A DNA stretch of 64,000 nucleotides, taken from assembly GCF_051401765.1 (NCBI RefSeq), contig NW_027480564.1, positions 62,001 to 126,000 on the forward strand. Direction: 5' to 3'. The DNA comes from Calliopsis andreniformis (lineage: Eukaryota > Arthropoda > Insecta > Hymenoptera > Andrenidae). The position numbers and the translations under genes were made by a program. The notes under the pieces are model-generated. The model did not search any database. It saw only the letters and a program-made list of their open reading frames with translations, and was not told the DNA's origin. Each line of letters starts with the position of its first letter. Positions within the stretch are counted from its first letter, which is position 1. This document shows positions 1-10,439 of the stretch, one piece after another.

Positions 1-2219
1 GAGGATGAGGGCTGAGGGTTGAGGATTGAGGTTTGAGTATTGAGTCCTGAGAATTCAGGATATTCTATTGAGTATTGAGAATTGAGGATTGATGGTTGAG
101 TATTGAGGACTGAGGATTGAGGCTTGAATGATGAGTATTGAACATTCAGGATTGAGGTTTGGGGACTGAGGATTGAGGATTGAAGATTGAGTATTAGGGA
201 TTGAAGATTGAGGATTGAGGATTGAGGATTGAGGATTAAGGATTGAGGATGATGTCTGAGGGTTGAGGATTGAGGTTTGAGGACTGAGGACTGAGGATTA
301 AAGACTGAGGGTTGAGGATGAGGGCAGAGGGTCAGGGATTGAGGTTTGACGACTGAGGATTGAGGATTGAGGATTGAGAATTGAGGATTGATGATTGAGG
401 ATTAAAGATTGAGGATTGGGTATTGAGGATTGAAGAATGGGGATTGAGGATTGAGGATTGAGGATTGAGGATTGAGGATCTAGGATTGGAGATCGATTAT
501 TGAGGATTGCAGATTGAGGATTGAGGACTGAGGATTGAGGATCTAGAATTGGAGATTGATTATTGAGGATTGAAGATTGAGGATTGATGATTGAGGATTG
601 AGAATTGAGAATTGAGGATGAGGACTGAGGGTTGAGGATTGAGGTTTGAGAAATGAGGATTGAGGATTGAGGATTGAGGATTGAGGATTGAGGATTGTGT
701 ATTAAAGATTGAGTATTGATCACTGAGGATTGAGGATTGAGGATTGAGGGTTGATGATTGAATATTGAGGATTGAAGATTGAGGATTGAGGATTGAGGAT
801 TGAGGATTGAGAATTGAGGATGAGGACTGAGGGTTGAGGATTGAGGTTTGAGGAATGAGGATTGAGGGTTGAGGATTGAGGATTGAGGATTGAGGATTGA
901 GGATTGAGGATTGAGGATTGAGGATTGGGGATTGAATATTGAGTACTGAGGATTGAAGATTGAGGATTGAGGATTGAGGATTGATGATGGAGGATGAGGG
1001 CTGAGGGTTGAGGATTGAGGTTTGAGTATTGAATCCTGAGAATTCAGGATATTCTATTGAGTATTGAGAATTGAGGATTGATGGTTGAGTACTGAGGACT
1101 GAGGATTGGGGATTGAAGGTTGAGTATTGAGGATTCAGAATTGAGGTTTGAGGGCCGAGGATTGAGGATTGAAGATTGAGTATAGAGGATTGAAGGTTGA
1201 GGATTGAGGATTGAGGATTAAGGATTGAGGATGATGTCTGAGGGTTGAGGATTGAGGATTGAGGATTGAGGATTGAGAATTGAAGATTGGATATTGAGGA
1301 TTGAAGATTGAGGATCGAGGATTGAGGACTGAGGATTGAGGCTTGAAGGTTGAGTATTGAAGATTCAGAATTGAGGTTTGAGGACTGAGGATTGAGGATT
1401 GAAGATTGAGTATTAGGGATTGAAGATTGAGGATTGAGGATTGAGGATTGAGGATTGAGGATGATGTCTGAGGTTTGAGGATTGATGTTTGAGGACTGAG
1501 GACTGAGGATTGAAGACTGAGGGTGGAGGATGAGGGCAGAGGGTCAGGGATTGAGGTTTGACGACTGAGGATTGAGGATTGAGGATTGAAGATTGAATAT
1601 TGAGGATTGAAGATTGAGGATTGAGGATTGAGGGATGAGGATGGAGGATTAGGGCTGAGGGTTGAGGATTGAGGTTTGAGGACTGAGGACTGAGGATTGT
1701 GGATCGAGAGTTGAGGATTGAGGATTGAGGATTGAGGATTGAGGATTGAGAATTGAGGATTGATGATTGAGGGTTGAAAATTGAATATTGAGGATTGAAG
1801 ATTGAGGATTGAGGATGCAGGATGAGGGCTGAGGGTTGAGGATTGAGGTTTGAGGACTGAGGACTGAGGATTGAGGATTGAGAATTGAGTATTAGGGATT
1901 GAAGATTGAAGATTGAGTATTGAGAATTGAGGATTGAGGATTGAGGATGGAGGATGAGGGCTGAGGGTTGAGGATTGAGGTTTGAGTATTGGGTCCTGAG
2001 AATTCAGGATATTCTATGAGTATTGAGAATTGAGGATTGGTGGTTGAGTATTGAGGACTGTGGATTGAGGCTTGAAGGTTGAGTATTGAAGATTCAGGAT
2101 TGAGGTTTGGGGACTGAGGATTGAGGATTGAAGATTGGATATTGAGGATTGAAGATTGAGGATCGAGGATTGAGGACTGAGGATTGAGGCTTGAAGGTTG
2201 AGTATTGAAGATTCAGGAT
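1..2219. repeat. Satellite segment with three dyad cassettes
   Basis: Degenerate heptamer repeat with GAATTC dyad cassettes at 51, 1040 and 2000. The stretch from about 870 to 1,940 closely parallels about 19,680 to 20,760 (offset near 18.81 kb). They share private variants such as GATTGTGGATCGAGAG near 1,696 and 20,510. No gene-like content. Confidence 0.85.
37..72. repeat. GAATTC dyad cassette, ordinary class (first of about 58)
   Basis: Core is [A/G]TCCTGA-GAAT-TCAGGAT then ATTCTATTGAG, all in heptamer register. It is usually preceded by GATGGAGGATGAGGGCTGAG and followed by GAATTGAGGATTGATGG. GAATTC starts are 51, 1040, 2000, 4523, 6055, 6919, 9274, 12863, 13545, 14179, 14896, 15564, 16649, 17639, 18483, 19151, 19848, 21135, 21999, 24625, 25300, 25934, 26547, 27215, 28335, 29325, 33547, 35478, 38786, 39420, 40137, 40805, 41925, 42775, 43310, 44250, 45184, 46304, 47154, 47689, 48629, 49563, 50683, 51533, 52068, 53008, 53942, 55426, 56584, 58068, 58513, 59147, 60714, 61648, 63006 and 63961. 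Two more have lost GAATTC (about 34,607 and 38,111). Confidence 0.92.
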
Positions 2220-3660
2220 TGAGGTTTGAGGACTGAGGATCGAGGATTGAGGATTGAGAATTGAGGATTGATGATTGAGGATTGAAGATTGAGGATTGGG
2301 TATTGAGGATTGAAGAATGAGGATTGAGGATTGAGGATTGAGGATTGAGGGTTGAGGACCTAGGATTGGAGATTGATTATTGAGGATTGAAGATTGGGGA
2401 TTGAGGATTGAGGATTGAGGATTGAGGATCTAGGATTGGAGATTGATTAATGAGGATTGAAGATTGAGGATTGATGATTGAGGATTTAGAGTTGAGAATT
2501 GAGGATGAGGTCTGAGGGTTGAGGATTGAGGTTTGAGAAATGAGGATTGAGGATTGAGGATTGAGGATTGAAGATTGAGTATTGAGAATAGAGGATTGAG
2601 GATTGACGATTGAGGATTGAGAATTGAGGATGAGGACTGAGGGTTGAGAATTGAGGTTTGAGAAATGAGGATTGAGGATTGAGGATTGAGGATTGAGGAT
2701 TGAGGGTTGAGGATCGATGATTGAGTATTGAAGATTGAGTATTGATCACTGAGGATTGAGGATTGAGGATTGAGGATTGAGGATTGAGGATTGAAGATTG
2801 AGGATCGAGGATTGAGGACTGAGGATTGAGGCTTGAAGGTTGAGTATTGAAGATTCAGGATTGAGGTTTGAGGACTGAGCATTGAGGATTGAAGATTGAG
2901 TATTAGGGATTGAAGATTGAGGATTGAGGATTGAGGATTGAGGATTGAGGATGATGTCTGAGGGTTGAGGAGAGAGGTTTGAGGACTGAGGACTGAGGAT
3001 TGAAGACTGAGGGTTGAGGATGTGGGCAGAGGGTCAGGGATTGAGGTTTGACGACTGAGGATTGAGGATTGAGGATTGAGAATTGAGGATTGATGATTGA
3101 GGATTGAAGATTGAGGATTGGGTATTGAGGATTGAAGAATGAGGATTGAGGATTGAGGATTGAGGATTGAGGATTGAGGATTGAGGATCTAGGATTGGAG
3201 ATTGATTATTGAGGATTGCAGATTGAGGATTGAGGATTGAGGATTGAGGATCTAGAATTGGAGATTGATTATTGAGGATTGAAGATTGAGGATTGATGAT
3301 TGAGGATTGAGAATTGAGAAATGAGGATGAGGACTGAAGGTTGAGGATTGAGGTTTGAGAAATGAGGATTGAGGATTGAGGATTGAGGATTGAGGATTGA
3401 GGATTGAGGATTGTGTATTAAAGATTGAGTATTGATCACTGAGGATGGAGGATGGAGGATTGAGGGTTGAGGATTGAGGGTTGATGATTGAATATTGAGG
3501 ATTCAAGATTGAGGATTGATGATTAAGGATTGAGGATGGAGGATGAGGGCTGAGTGTTGAGGATTGAGGTTTGAGGACTGAGGACAGAGGATTGAGGATT
3601 GAGGATTGAGGATTGAGGATTGAGGATTGAGGATTGAGGATTGAAGATTGAGGATTGAGG
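2220..3660. repeat. Partial copy of the large duplicated block (R0)
   Basis: This stretch matches 10,519 to about 11,950 at an offset of 8299 bp, changing to 8292 bp after a one-heptamer difference. It diverges on the left before 2,220 and on the right near 3,660, where this copy continues with GATTGCGTATTAAAG and the other with GAGTATCGATG. It contains no GAATTC dyad cassette. A related stretch lies at about 30,480-31,540 (offset 28,196). Confidence 0.8.
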
Positions 3661-5100
3661 ATTGAGGATTGCGTATTAAAGATTGAGTATTGATCACTGA
3701 GGATTGAGGATTGAGGATTGAGTGTTGAGGATTGAGGGTTGATGATTGAATATTGAGGATTGAAGATTCAGAATTGATGATTAAGTATTGAGGATGGAGG
3801 ACGAAGGCTGAGTGTTGAGGATTGAGGTTTGAGGACTGAGGGCAGAGGATTGAGGATTGAGAATTGAGGATTGAGGATTGAAGATTGAGGATTGAGGACT
3901 GAGGATTGAGGATTGAGGGTTGAGAATTAAGGATTGAAGATTGTGGATTGAGGATCTAGGATTGGAGATTGATTATTGAGGATTGAAGATTGAGGATTGA
4001 GGATTGAGGATTGAGGATTGAGGATTGAGAATTGAGGATGAGGACTGAGGGGTGAGGTTTGAGGTTTGAGGAATGAGGATTGAGGGTTGAGGATTGAGAA
4101 TTGAGGACTGAGGATTGAGGACTGAGGATTGAGCATTGAGGATTGAGCATTGAGGATTGAAGATTGAAGACTGGGGATTGAGGATTGAAGGTTGAGAGTT
4201 AAGGATTGATGGTTGTGTATTGAGGATCTAGGATTGGAGATCGATTATTGAGGATTGAAGATTGAGGATTGAGGATTGAGGATTGAGGATTGAGAATTGA
4301 GAATTGAGGATGAGGACTGAGGGTTGAGGATTGAGGTTTGAGGAATGAGGATTGAGGGTTGATGATTGAGGATTGAGGATTGAGGATTGAGGATTGAGGA
4401 TTGAGGATTGGGGATTGAATATTGAGTACTGACGATTGAAGATTGAGGATTGAGGATTGAGGATTGATGATGGAGGATGAGGGCTGAGGGTTGAAGATTG
4501 AGGTTTGAGTATTGAATCCTGAGAATTCAGGATATTCTATTGAGTACTGAGAATTGAGGATCGATGGTTGAGTACTGAGGACTGAAGATTGAGGATTGAA
4601 GGTTGAGTATTGAGGATTCAGAATTGCGGTTTGAGGGCTGAGGATTGAGGATTGAAGATCGAGTATTGAGGATTGAAGATTGAGTATTAGGGATTGAAGA
4701 TTGAGGATTGAGGATTGAGGATTGAGGATTGAGGATTGAGGATGATGTCTGAGGGTTGAGGATTGAGGTTTGAGGACTGAGGACTGAGGATTAAAGACTG
4801 AGGGTTGAGGATGAGGGCAGAGGGTCAGGGATTGAGGTTTGACGACTGAGGATTGAGGATTGAGGATTGAGAATTGAGGATTGATGATTGAGGATTGAAG
4901 ATTGAGGATTGGGTATTGAGGATTGAAGAATGGGGATTGAGGATTGAGGATTGAGGATTGAGGATTGTGAATTGAGGATGAGGACTGAGGGTTGAGGATT
5001 GGGGATTGAGGATTGACGATTGAGGATTGAGTATTGAGGATTGAGAATTGAGGATTGAGGTTTGAAATTGAGTATTGAGGATTGAAGATTGAGGATTGAG
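3661..5100. repeat. Satellite segment leading into block P
   Basis: Degenerate heptamers with one dyad cassette at 4523. The part around 4,130-4,560 resembles 5,690-6,100, including the GAATCC-type cassette and the following GAGGATCGATGG stretch, so local segmental duplication is present here as well. No gene is seen. Confidence 0.75.
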
Positions 5101-6870
5101 ATTTGATTATTGAATATTCTGGATTGAGTATTGAACCATGAGAATTCAGGATATTCTATTGAGTATTGAGAATTGAGGATTGATGGTTGAGTATTGAGGA
5201 TTCATGGCTGAGGGTTGTGTGTTGAATATTGAGGGTTGAGGATTGAGGATTGAGGATTGAGGACTGAGGATTGAAGATTGAGTATTGATGATTGAATATC
5301 GAGGATTGAGGATTGAGGTTTGAGGATTGAGTACGAGGACTGACGGTAGAGGATTGAGGTTTGAGGATTTATGACTGAGGATTGAGGACTGAGGATTGAG
5401 CATTGAGGATTGAGCATTGAGGATTGAAGATTGAAGACTGGGGATTGAGAATTGAAGATTGAGAATTAAGGATTGAAGATTGTGGATTGCGGATCTAGGA
5501 TTGGAGTTTGATTATTGAGGATTGAAGATTGAGGATTGAGGATTGAGGATTGAGGATTGAGGATTGAGAATTGAGGATGAGGACTGAGGGGTGATGTTTG
5601 AGGTTTGAGGAATGAGGATTGAGGGTTGAGGATTGAGGATTGAGGACTGAGGATTGAGGACTGAGGATTGAGCATTGAGGATTGAGCATTGAGGATTGAA
5701 GATTGAAGACTGGGGATTGAGGATTGAAGGTTGAGAATTAAGGATTGATGGTTGTGTATTGAGGATCTAGGATTGGAGATCGATTATTGAGGATTGAAGA
5801 TTGAGGATTGAGGATTGAGGATTGAGGATTGAGAATTGAGGATGAGGACTGAGGGTTGAGGATTGAGGTTTGAGGAATGAGGATTGAGGGTTGATGATTG
5901 AGGATTGAGGATTGAGGATTGAGGATTGAGGATTGAGGATTGGGGATTGAATATTGAGTACTGACGATTGAAGATTGAGGATTGAGGATTGAGGATTGAT
6001 GATGGAGGATGAGGGCTGAGGGTTGAAGATTGAGGTTTGAGTATTGAATCCTGAGAATTCAGGATATTCTATTGAGTACTGAGAATTGAGGATCGATGGT
6101 TGAGTACTGAGGACTGAAGATTGAGGATTGAAGGTTGAGTATTGAGGATTCAGAATTGAGGTTTGAGGGCTGAGGATTGAGGATTGAAGATCGAGTATTG
6201 AGGATTGAAGGTTGAGGATTGAGGATTGAGGATTAAGGATTGAGGATGATGTCTGTGGGTTGAGGATTGAGGTTTGAGGACTGAGGACTTAGGATTGAGG
6301 ACTGAGGATTGAGGATGAGGGCTGAGGGTCGGGGATTGAGGTTTGACGACTGAGGACTGAGGATTGAGGATTGAGAATTCAGGATTGTTGATGGAGGATT
6401 GAAGATTGAGGATTGGGTATTGAGGATTGAAGAGTGAGGATTGAGGATTGAGGATTGAGGATTGAGGGTAGAGGATCTAGGATTGGAGATTGATTATTGA
6501 GGATTGAAGATTGGGGATTGAGGATTGAGGATTGAGGATCTAGGATTTGAGATTGATTATTGAGGATTGAAGATTGGGGATTGAGGATTGAGGATTGAGG
6601 ATCTAGGATTGGAGATTGAAGATTGGGCATTGAGGATTGACGGTTGAGGATTGAGGACGAGGACTGACGGTTGAGGATTGAGGTTTGAGGATTGAGGATT
6701 GAGGATTGAGGACTGAGGCTTGAGGGTTGAGGATTGAGCATTGAGGATTGAAGATTGAGGACTGGCGATTGAGGATTGAAGATTGAGGATTAAGGATTGA
6801 GGATTGGGGATTGAGGATGTAGGATTGGAGATTGATTATTGAGGATTGAAGATTGAGGATTGAGGATGGA
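5101..6870. repeat. Block P, first copy
   Basis: Contains dyad cassettes at 5142 (CCATGA class) and 6055. From 5,161 it matches 9,447 onward at offset 4286 as far as about 5,990/10,275. Across about 5,161-6,870 it also matches about 33,720-35,430 at offset 28,559. Left of 5,161 the 9.4-kb copy lacks the dyad and is unrelated in its variants, so this homology starts at the right edge of the dyad. No gene. Confidence 0.8.
5128..5163. repeat. GAATTC dyad cassette, CCATGA class (first of seven)
   Basis: Same core right arm (GAATTCAGGATATTC), but the left arm is CCATGA, which loses one pair, and the leader is different: GATTTGATTATTGAATATT rather than GAGGATGAGGGCTGAGG. Copies at 5142, 16475, 20961, 28161, 41751, 46130 and 50509. 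All but the first are followed 174 bp later by an ordinary dyad. The core is therefore shared between two distinct surroundings. Confidence 0.88.
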
Positions 6871-7099
6871 GGATGAGGGCTGAGGGTTGAGGATTGAGGT
6901 TTGAGGATTGAGTCCTGAGAATTCAGGATATTCTATTGAGTATTGAGAATTGAGGATTGATGGTTGAGTATTGAGGACTGAGGATTGAGGCTTGAAGGAT
7001 GAGTATTGAACATTCAGGATTGAGGTTTGGGGACTGAGGATTGAGGATTGAAGATTGAGTATTAGGGATTGAAGATTGAGGATTGAGGATTGAGATTTG
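6871..7099. repeat. Satellite segment with one dyad cassette
   Basis: Heptamer repeat carrying the GAATTC dyad at 6919, then GAAGGATGAGTATTGAACATT variants that recur near 22,080 and 35,550. It links block P to the divergent island. Confidence 0.75.
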
Positions 7100-8030
7100 A
7101 GGATTGAAAATTGAATATTGAGGATAGAGGCTCCAGGTCGGAGGATTGAGGATTGAGGATTGGGGATTGAAGTTTGAGGATTGAGGATTGAGGGTTGAGG
7201 GTTGAGTATTGAGGATTGAGCATTGAGGATTGAGGGTTGAGGATTGAGGACTGAGGATTGAGGATTGAAGATTGGATATTGAGGATTGAAGATTGAGGAT
7301 CGAGGATTGAGGATTGAGTATTGAGGATGATGTCTGAGGGTTGAGGATTGAGGATTGAGGATTGAAGATAGGATATTGAGGATTGAAGATTGAGGATCGA
7401 GGATTGAGGACTGAGGATTGAGGCTTGAAGGTTGAGAATTGAAGATTCAGGATTGAGGGTTGAGCACGGAGGATTGAGGATTGAAGATTGAGTATTAGGG
7501 ATTGAAGATTGAGGACTGATGTTTGAGGATTGACGATTGAGGATTGAGGATTGGGTATTGAGGATAGTGGATTGAGTATCGAGGATTGAGGATCGAGGAT
7601 TGAGGATTGAGGATTGAGTATACAGGATTGATGATTGAGGATTGAGGATAGAGGATTGAAGATTGAGGATTGAGTATTGGGGATTGAAGATTGAGGATTG
7701 AGGGTTGAAGATTGAAGACTGAGGACTGTTGGTTGAGGATCGGGTGTTGAGTATTTATGTTTGAGGATTGGGATTTGAAGACTGAAGAATGTGGATTGAC
7801 TAATGAAAACTGAGTATTGGCGATATTGGATTGAGGATTTACAATTAAGGTTTGAGGATTGAGGATTGGGTATTGAAGGGTGAGGATTGAAGGTTCAGGA
7901 TTGAGGATTGAGGATTGAGGATTGAGAATTGAGGATTGAGGATCGAGGATTGAGGATTGAGGATTGAGGATTGAAAATTGCTGGTTAAGTATTGAGGGAT
8001 GAGGATTGAGGATTGAGGATTGAGGATTGA
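7100..8030. repeat. Most divergent satellite island, no second copy seen
   Basis: Heptamer register is still visible, but many units are heavily substituted, for example around 7,740-7,860 (GATATTGG, TTTACAATTAAGG, GACTAATGAAAACTG). I found no second copy of 7,500-8,030 in the window, unlike nearly everything else. It may be an old, poorly homogenised part of the array. It has no usable coding frame and no RNA-gene signature. Confidence 0.7.
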
Positions 8031-8556
8031 GGAGAGAGTATTGAGGATTGATGTTTGAGAACTAAGATTTGAAAATTGAAGATTGACGATTGAGTGTTGA
8101 TAACTGAGAATTGATGTTTTTCTCTTGAGAATTGAGAATTGAGGATTGGGGAATGAGGATTAAGGGCTGAGGATTGATTGTTGAGGTGTGAGGATTGACC
8201 ATTGAGGTTTGACGGTTGAGGTTTGAGGATTGAGGACTGAGGGTTAAGGATTGAGGTTTGAGATTTGAGGATTGACAGCTGAATATTGAGGGTTGAGGCT
8301 TGAGGACTTAGGATTGAGGATTGAGGATAGAGTATTGAGTATTGAGGATTGAAGATTGAGGATTGAGGATCGAGGATAGAAGGGTTGAGGATTGAGGGTT
8401 GAGGATTGAGGATTGAGGATTGAAGATTAAGGATTGGGGATTGATGATTGAAGATTGAGGACTGAGTGTTGAAAACATAGTGATGAGTATTGATGTCTGT
8501 GGACTGAGATTAGAAAATTGAAGATTGAGTGTTGAGTATTGAAAACTGAGAATTGA

Positions 8557-8590
8557 GGTTTTTCACTTGAGAATTCAGAATTGAGGATTG
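8557..8590. repeat. Pyrimidine-tract interruption with GAATTC
   Basis: A T5 tract followed by CACTTGAGAATTCAG breaks the heptamer pattern. The same interruption is at about 32,829-32,862. A similar T5 interruption (TTTTTCTCTTGAG) lies at 8,117 and 32,389. It is a useful lineage marker for block Q; no function can be assigned. Confidence 0.7.
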
Positions 8591-8805
8591 AGGATTGAGG
8601 ATTGAGGATTGATTACTGAGGGTTGAGTATTGAGGATAGATGATTGAGGATGGAGGATGAGGGCTGAGGGTTGAGGATTGAGGTTTGAGATTTGAGGATT
8701 GGCAATTGAATATTGAGGATTGATGCTTCAGGTCGGAGGATTGAGGATTGAGGATTGAGGATTGAGGTTTGAGATTTGAGGATTGACAATTGAATATTGA
8801 GGATT

Positions 8806-8823
8806 GAGGCTCCAGGTCGGAGG
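8806..8823. repeat. Off-pattern CTCCAGGTCGGAG motif
   Basis: CTCC-AGGTC-GGAG is a short inverted repeat (4-bp arms, 5-base loop) in a GC-richer context than the array. It recurs near 7,130 and 33,085. A variant, GCTTCAGGTCGGAGG, is near 8,727 and 33,000. It is associated with block Q and the divergent island only. Confidence 0.6.
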
Positions 8824-9990
8824 ATTGAGGATTGAGGATTGGGGATTGAGGTTTGAGGATTGAGGGTTGAGGATTGAGGGTTGAGTATTGAGGAATGAGC
8901 ATTGAGGATTGAGGGTTGAGGATTGAGGACGGAGGATTGAGGATTGAGGATTGAGGATTGAGGATTGAAGATTGGATATTGAGGATTGAAGATTGAGGAT
9001 CGAGGATTGAGGATTGAGTATTGAGGATGATGTCTGAGGGTTGAGGATTGAGGTTTGAGGACTGAGGACTGAGGATTGAAGACTGAGGGTTGAGGATGAG
9101 GGCAGAGGGTCAGGGATTGAGGTTTGACGACTGAGGATTGAGGATTGAGGATTGAGAATTGAGGATTGATGATTGAGGATTGAAGATTGAGGATTGGGTA
9201 TTGAGGATAGATGATTGAGGATGGAGGATGAGGGCTGAGGGTTGAGGATTGAGGTTTGAGTATTGAGTCCTGAGAATTCAGGATATTCTATTGAGTATTG
9301 AGAATTGAGGATTGATGGTTGAGTATTGAGGACTGAGGATTGAGGCTTGAAGGTTGAGTATTGAAGATTCAGGATTCAGGTTTGGGGACTGAGGATTGAG
9401 GATTGAAGATTGAGGATTGGGGATTGAGGATTGGCGATTGAGGATTGAGTATTGAGAATTGAGGATTGATGGTTGAGTATTGAGGATTCATGGCTGAGGG
9501 TTGTGTGTTGAATATTGAGGGTTGAGGATTGAGGATTGAGGATTGAGGATTGAGGATTGAAGATTGAGTATTGATGATTGAATATTGAGGATTGAGGATT
9601 GAGGTTTGAGGATTGAGTACGAGGACTGACGGTAGAGGATTGAGGTTTGAGGATTTATGACTGAGGATTGAGGACTGAGGATTGAGCATTGAGGATTGAG
9701 CATTGAGGATTGAAGATTGAAGACTGGGGATTGAGAATTGAAGATTGAGAATTAAGGATTGAAGATTGTGGATTGAGGATCTAGGATTGGAGATTGATTA
9801 TTGAGGATTGGAGATTGAGGATTGAGGATTGAGGATTGAGGATTGAGGATTGAGAATTGAGGATGAGGACTGAGGGGTGAGGTTTGAGGTTTGAGGAATG
9901 AGGATTGAGGCTTGAGGATTGAGGATTGAGGACTGAGGATTGAGGACTGAGGATTGAGCATTGAGGATTGAGCATTGAGGATTGAAGATT

Positions 9991-10439
9991 GAAGACTGGG
10001 GATTGAGGATTGAAGGTTGAGAATTAAGGATTGATGGTTGTGTATTGAGGATCTAGGATTGGAGATCGATTATTGAGGATTGAAGATTGAGGATTGAGGA
10101 TCGAGGATTGAGGATTGAGAATTGAGGATGAGGACTGAGGGTTCAGGATTGAGGTTTGAGGAATGAGGATTGAGGGTTGATGATTGAGGATTGAGGATTG
10201 AGGATTGAGGATTGAGGATTGAGGATTGGGGATTGAATATTGAGTACTGACGATTGAAGATTGAGGATTGAGGATTGAAGACTGAGGATGGAGGATTGAG
10301 GATTGAGGATTGAGGCTTGAAGGTTGAGTATTGAAGATTCAGGATTGAGGTTTGACGACTGAGGATTGAGGATTGAAGATTGAGTATTAGGGATTGAAGA
10401 TTGAGGATTGAGGATTGAGGATTGAGGATTGAGGATGAT
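9991..10439. repeat. Satellite junction segment
   Basis: Up to about 10,275 this is the paralogue of 5,705-5,990 (offset 4286). It then switches near 10,275-10,290 (GAAGACTGAGGATGGAGG) to a different lineage before the large block R begins. No dyad cassette and no gene. Confidence 0.7.

Larger units (their letters stand above)
8031..9990. repeat. Block Q, first copy
   Basis: Matches 32,303 to about 34,260 at a constant offset of 24,272-24,273. It includes unusual variants such as TGTTTTTCTCTTGAG (8,113) and GGTTTTTCACTTGAG (8,557), the longest pyrimidine runs seen here. An off-pattern motif GGCTCCAGGTCGGAGG occurs near 8,808. A patch at about 8,649-8,680 differs from the second copy far more than its surroundings do. 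A dyad cassette lies at 9274. From 9,447 the block overlaps the paralogue of block P. Confidence 0.85.

Noticed and set aside
51..56. GAATTC dyad as a transcription terminator or operator
   Set aside because: No gene lies nearby, no T-run follows the stem, and the copies track satellite blocks rather than transcription units.
7740..8030. Divergent island as a hidden gene or RNA gene
   Set aside because: Heptamer periodicity with TGA remains visible throughout, with frequent stops on the plus strand and no tRNA-like or conserved fold.
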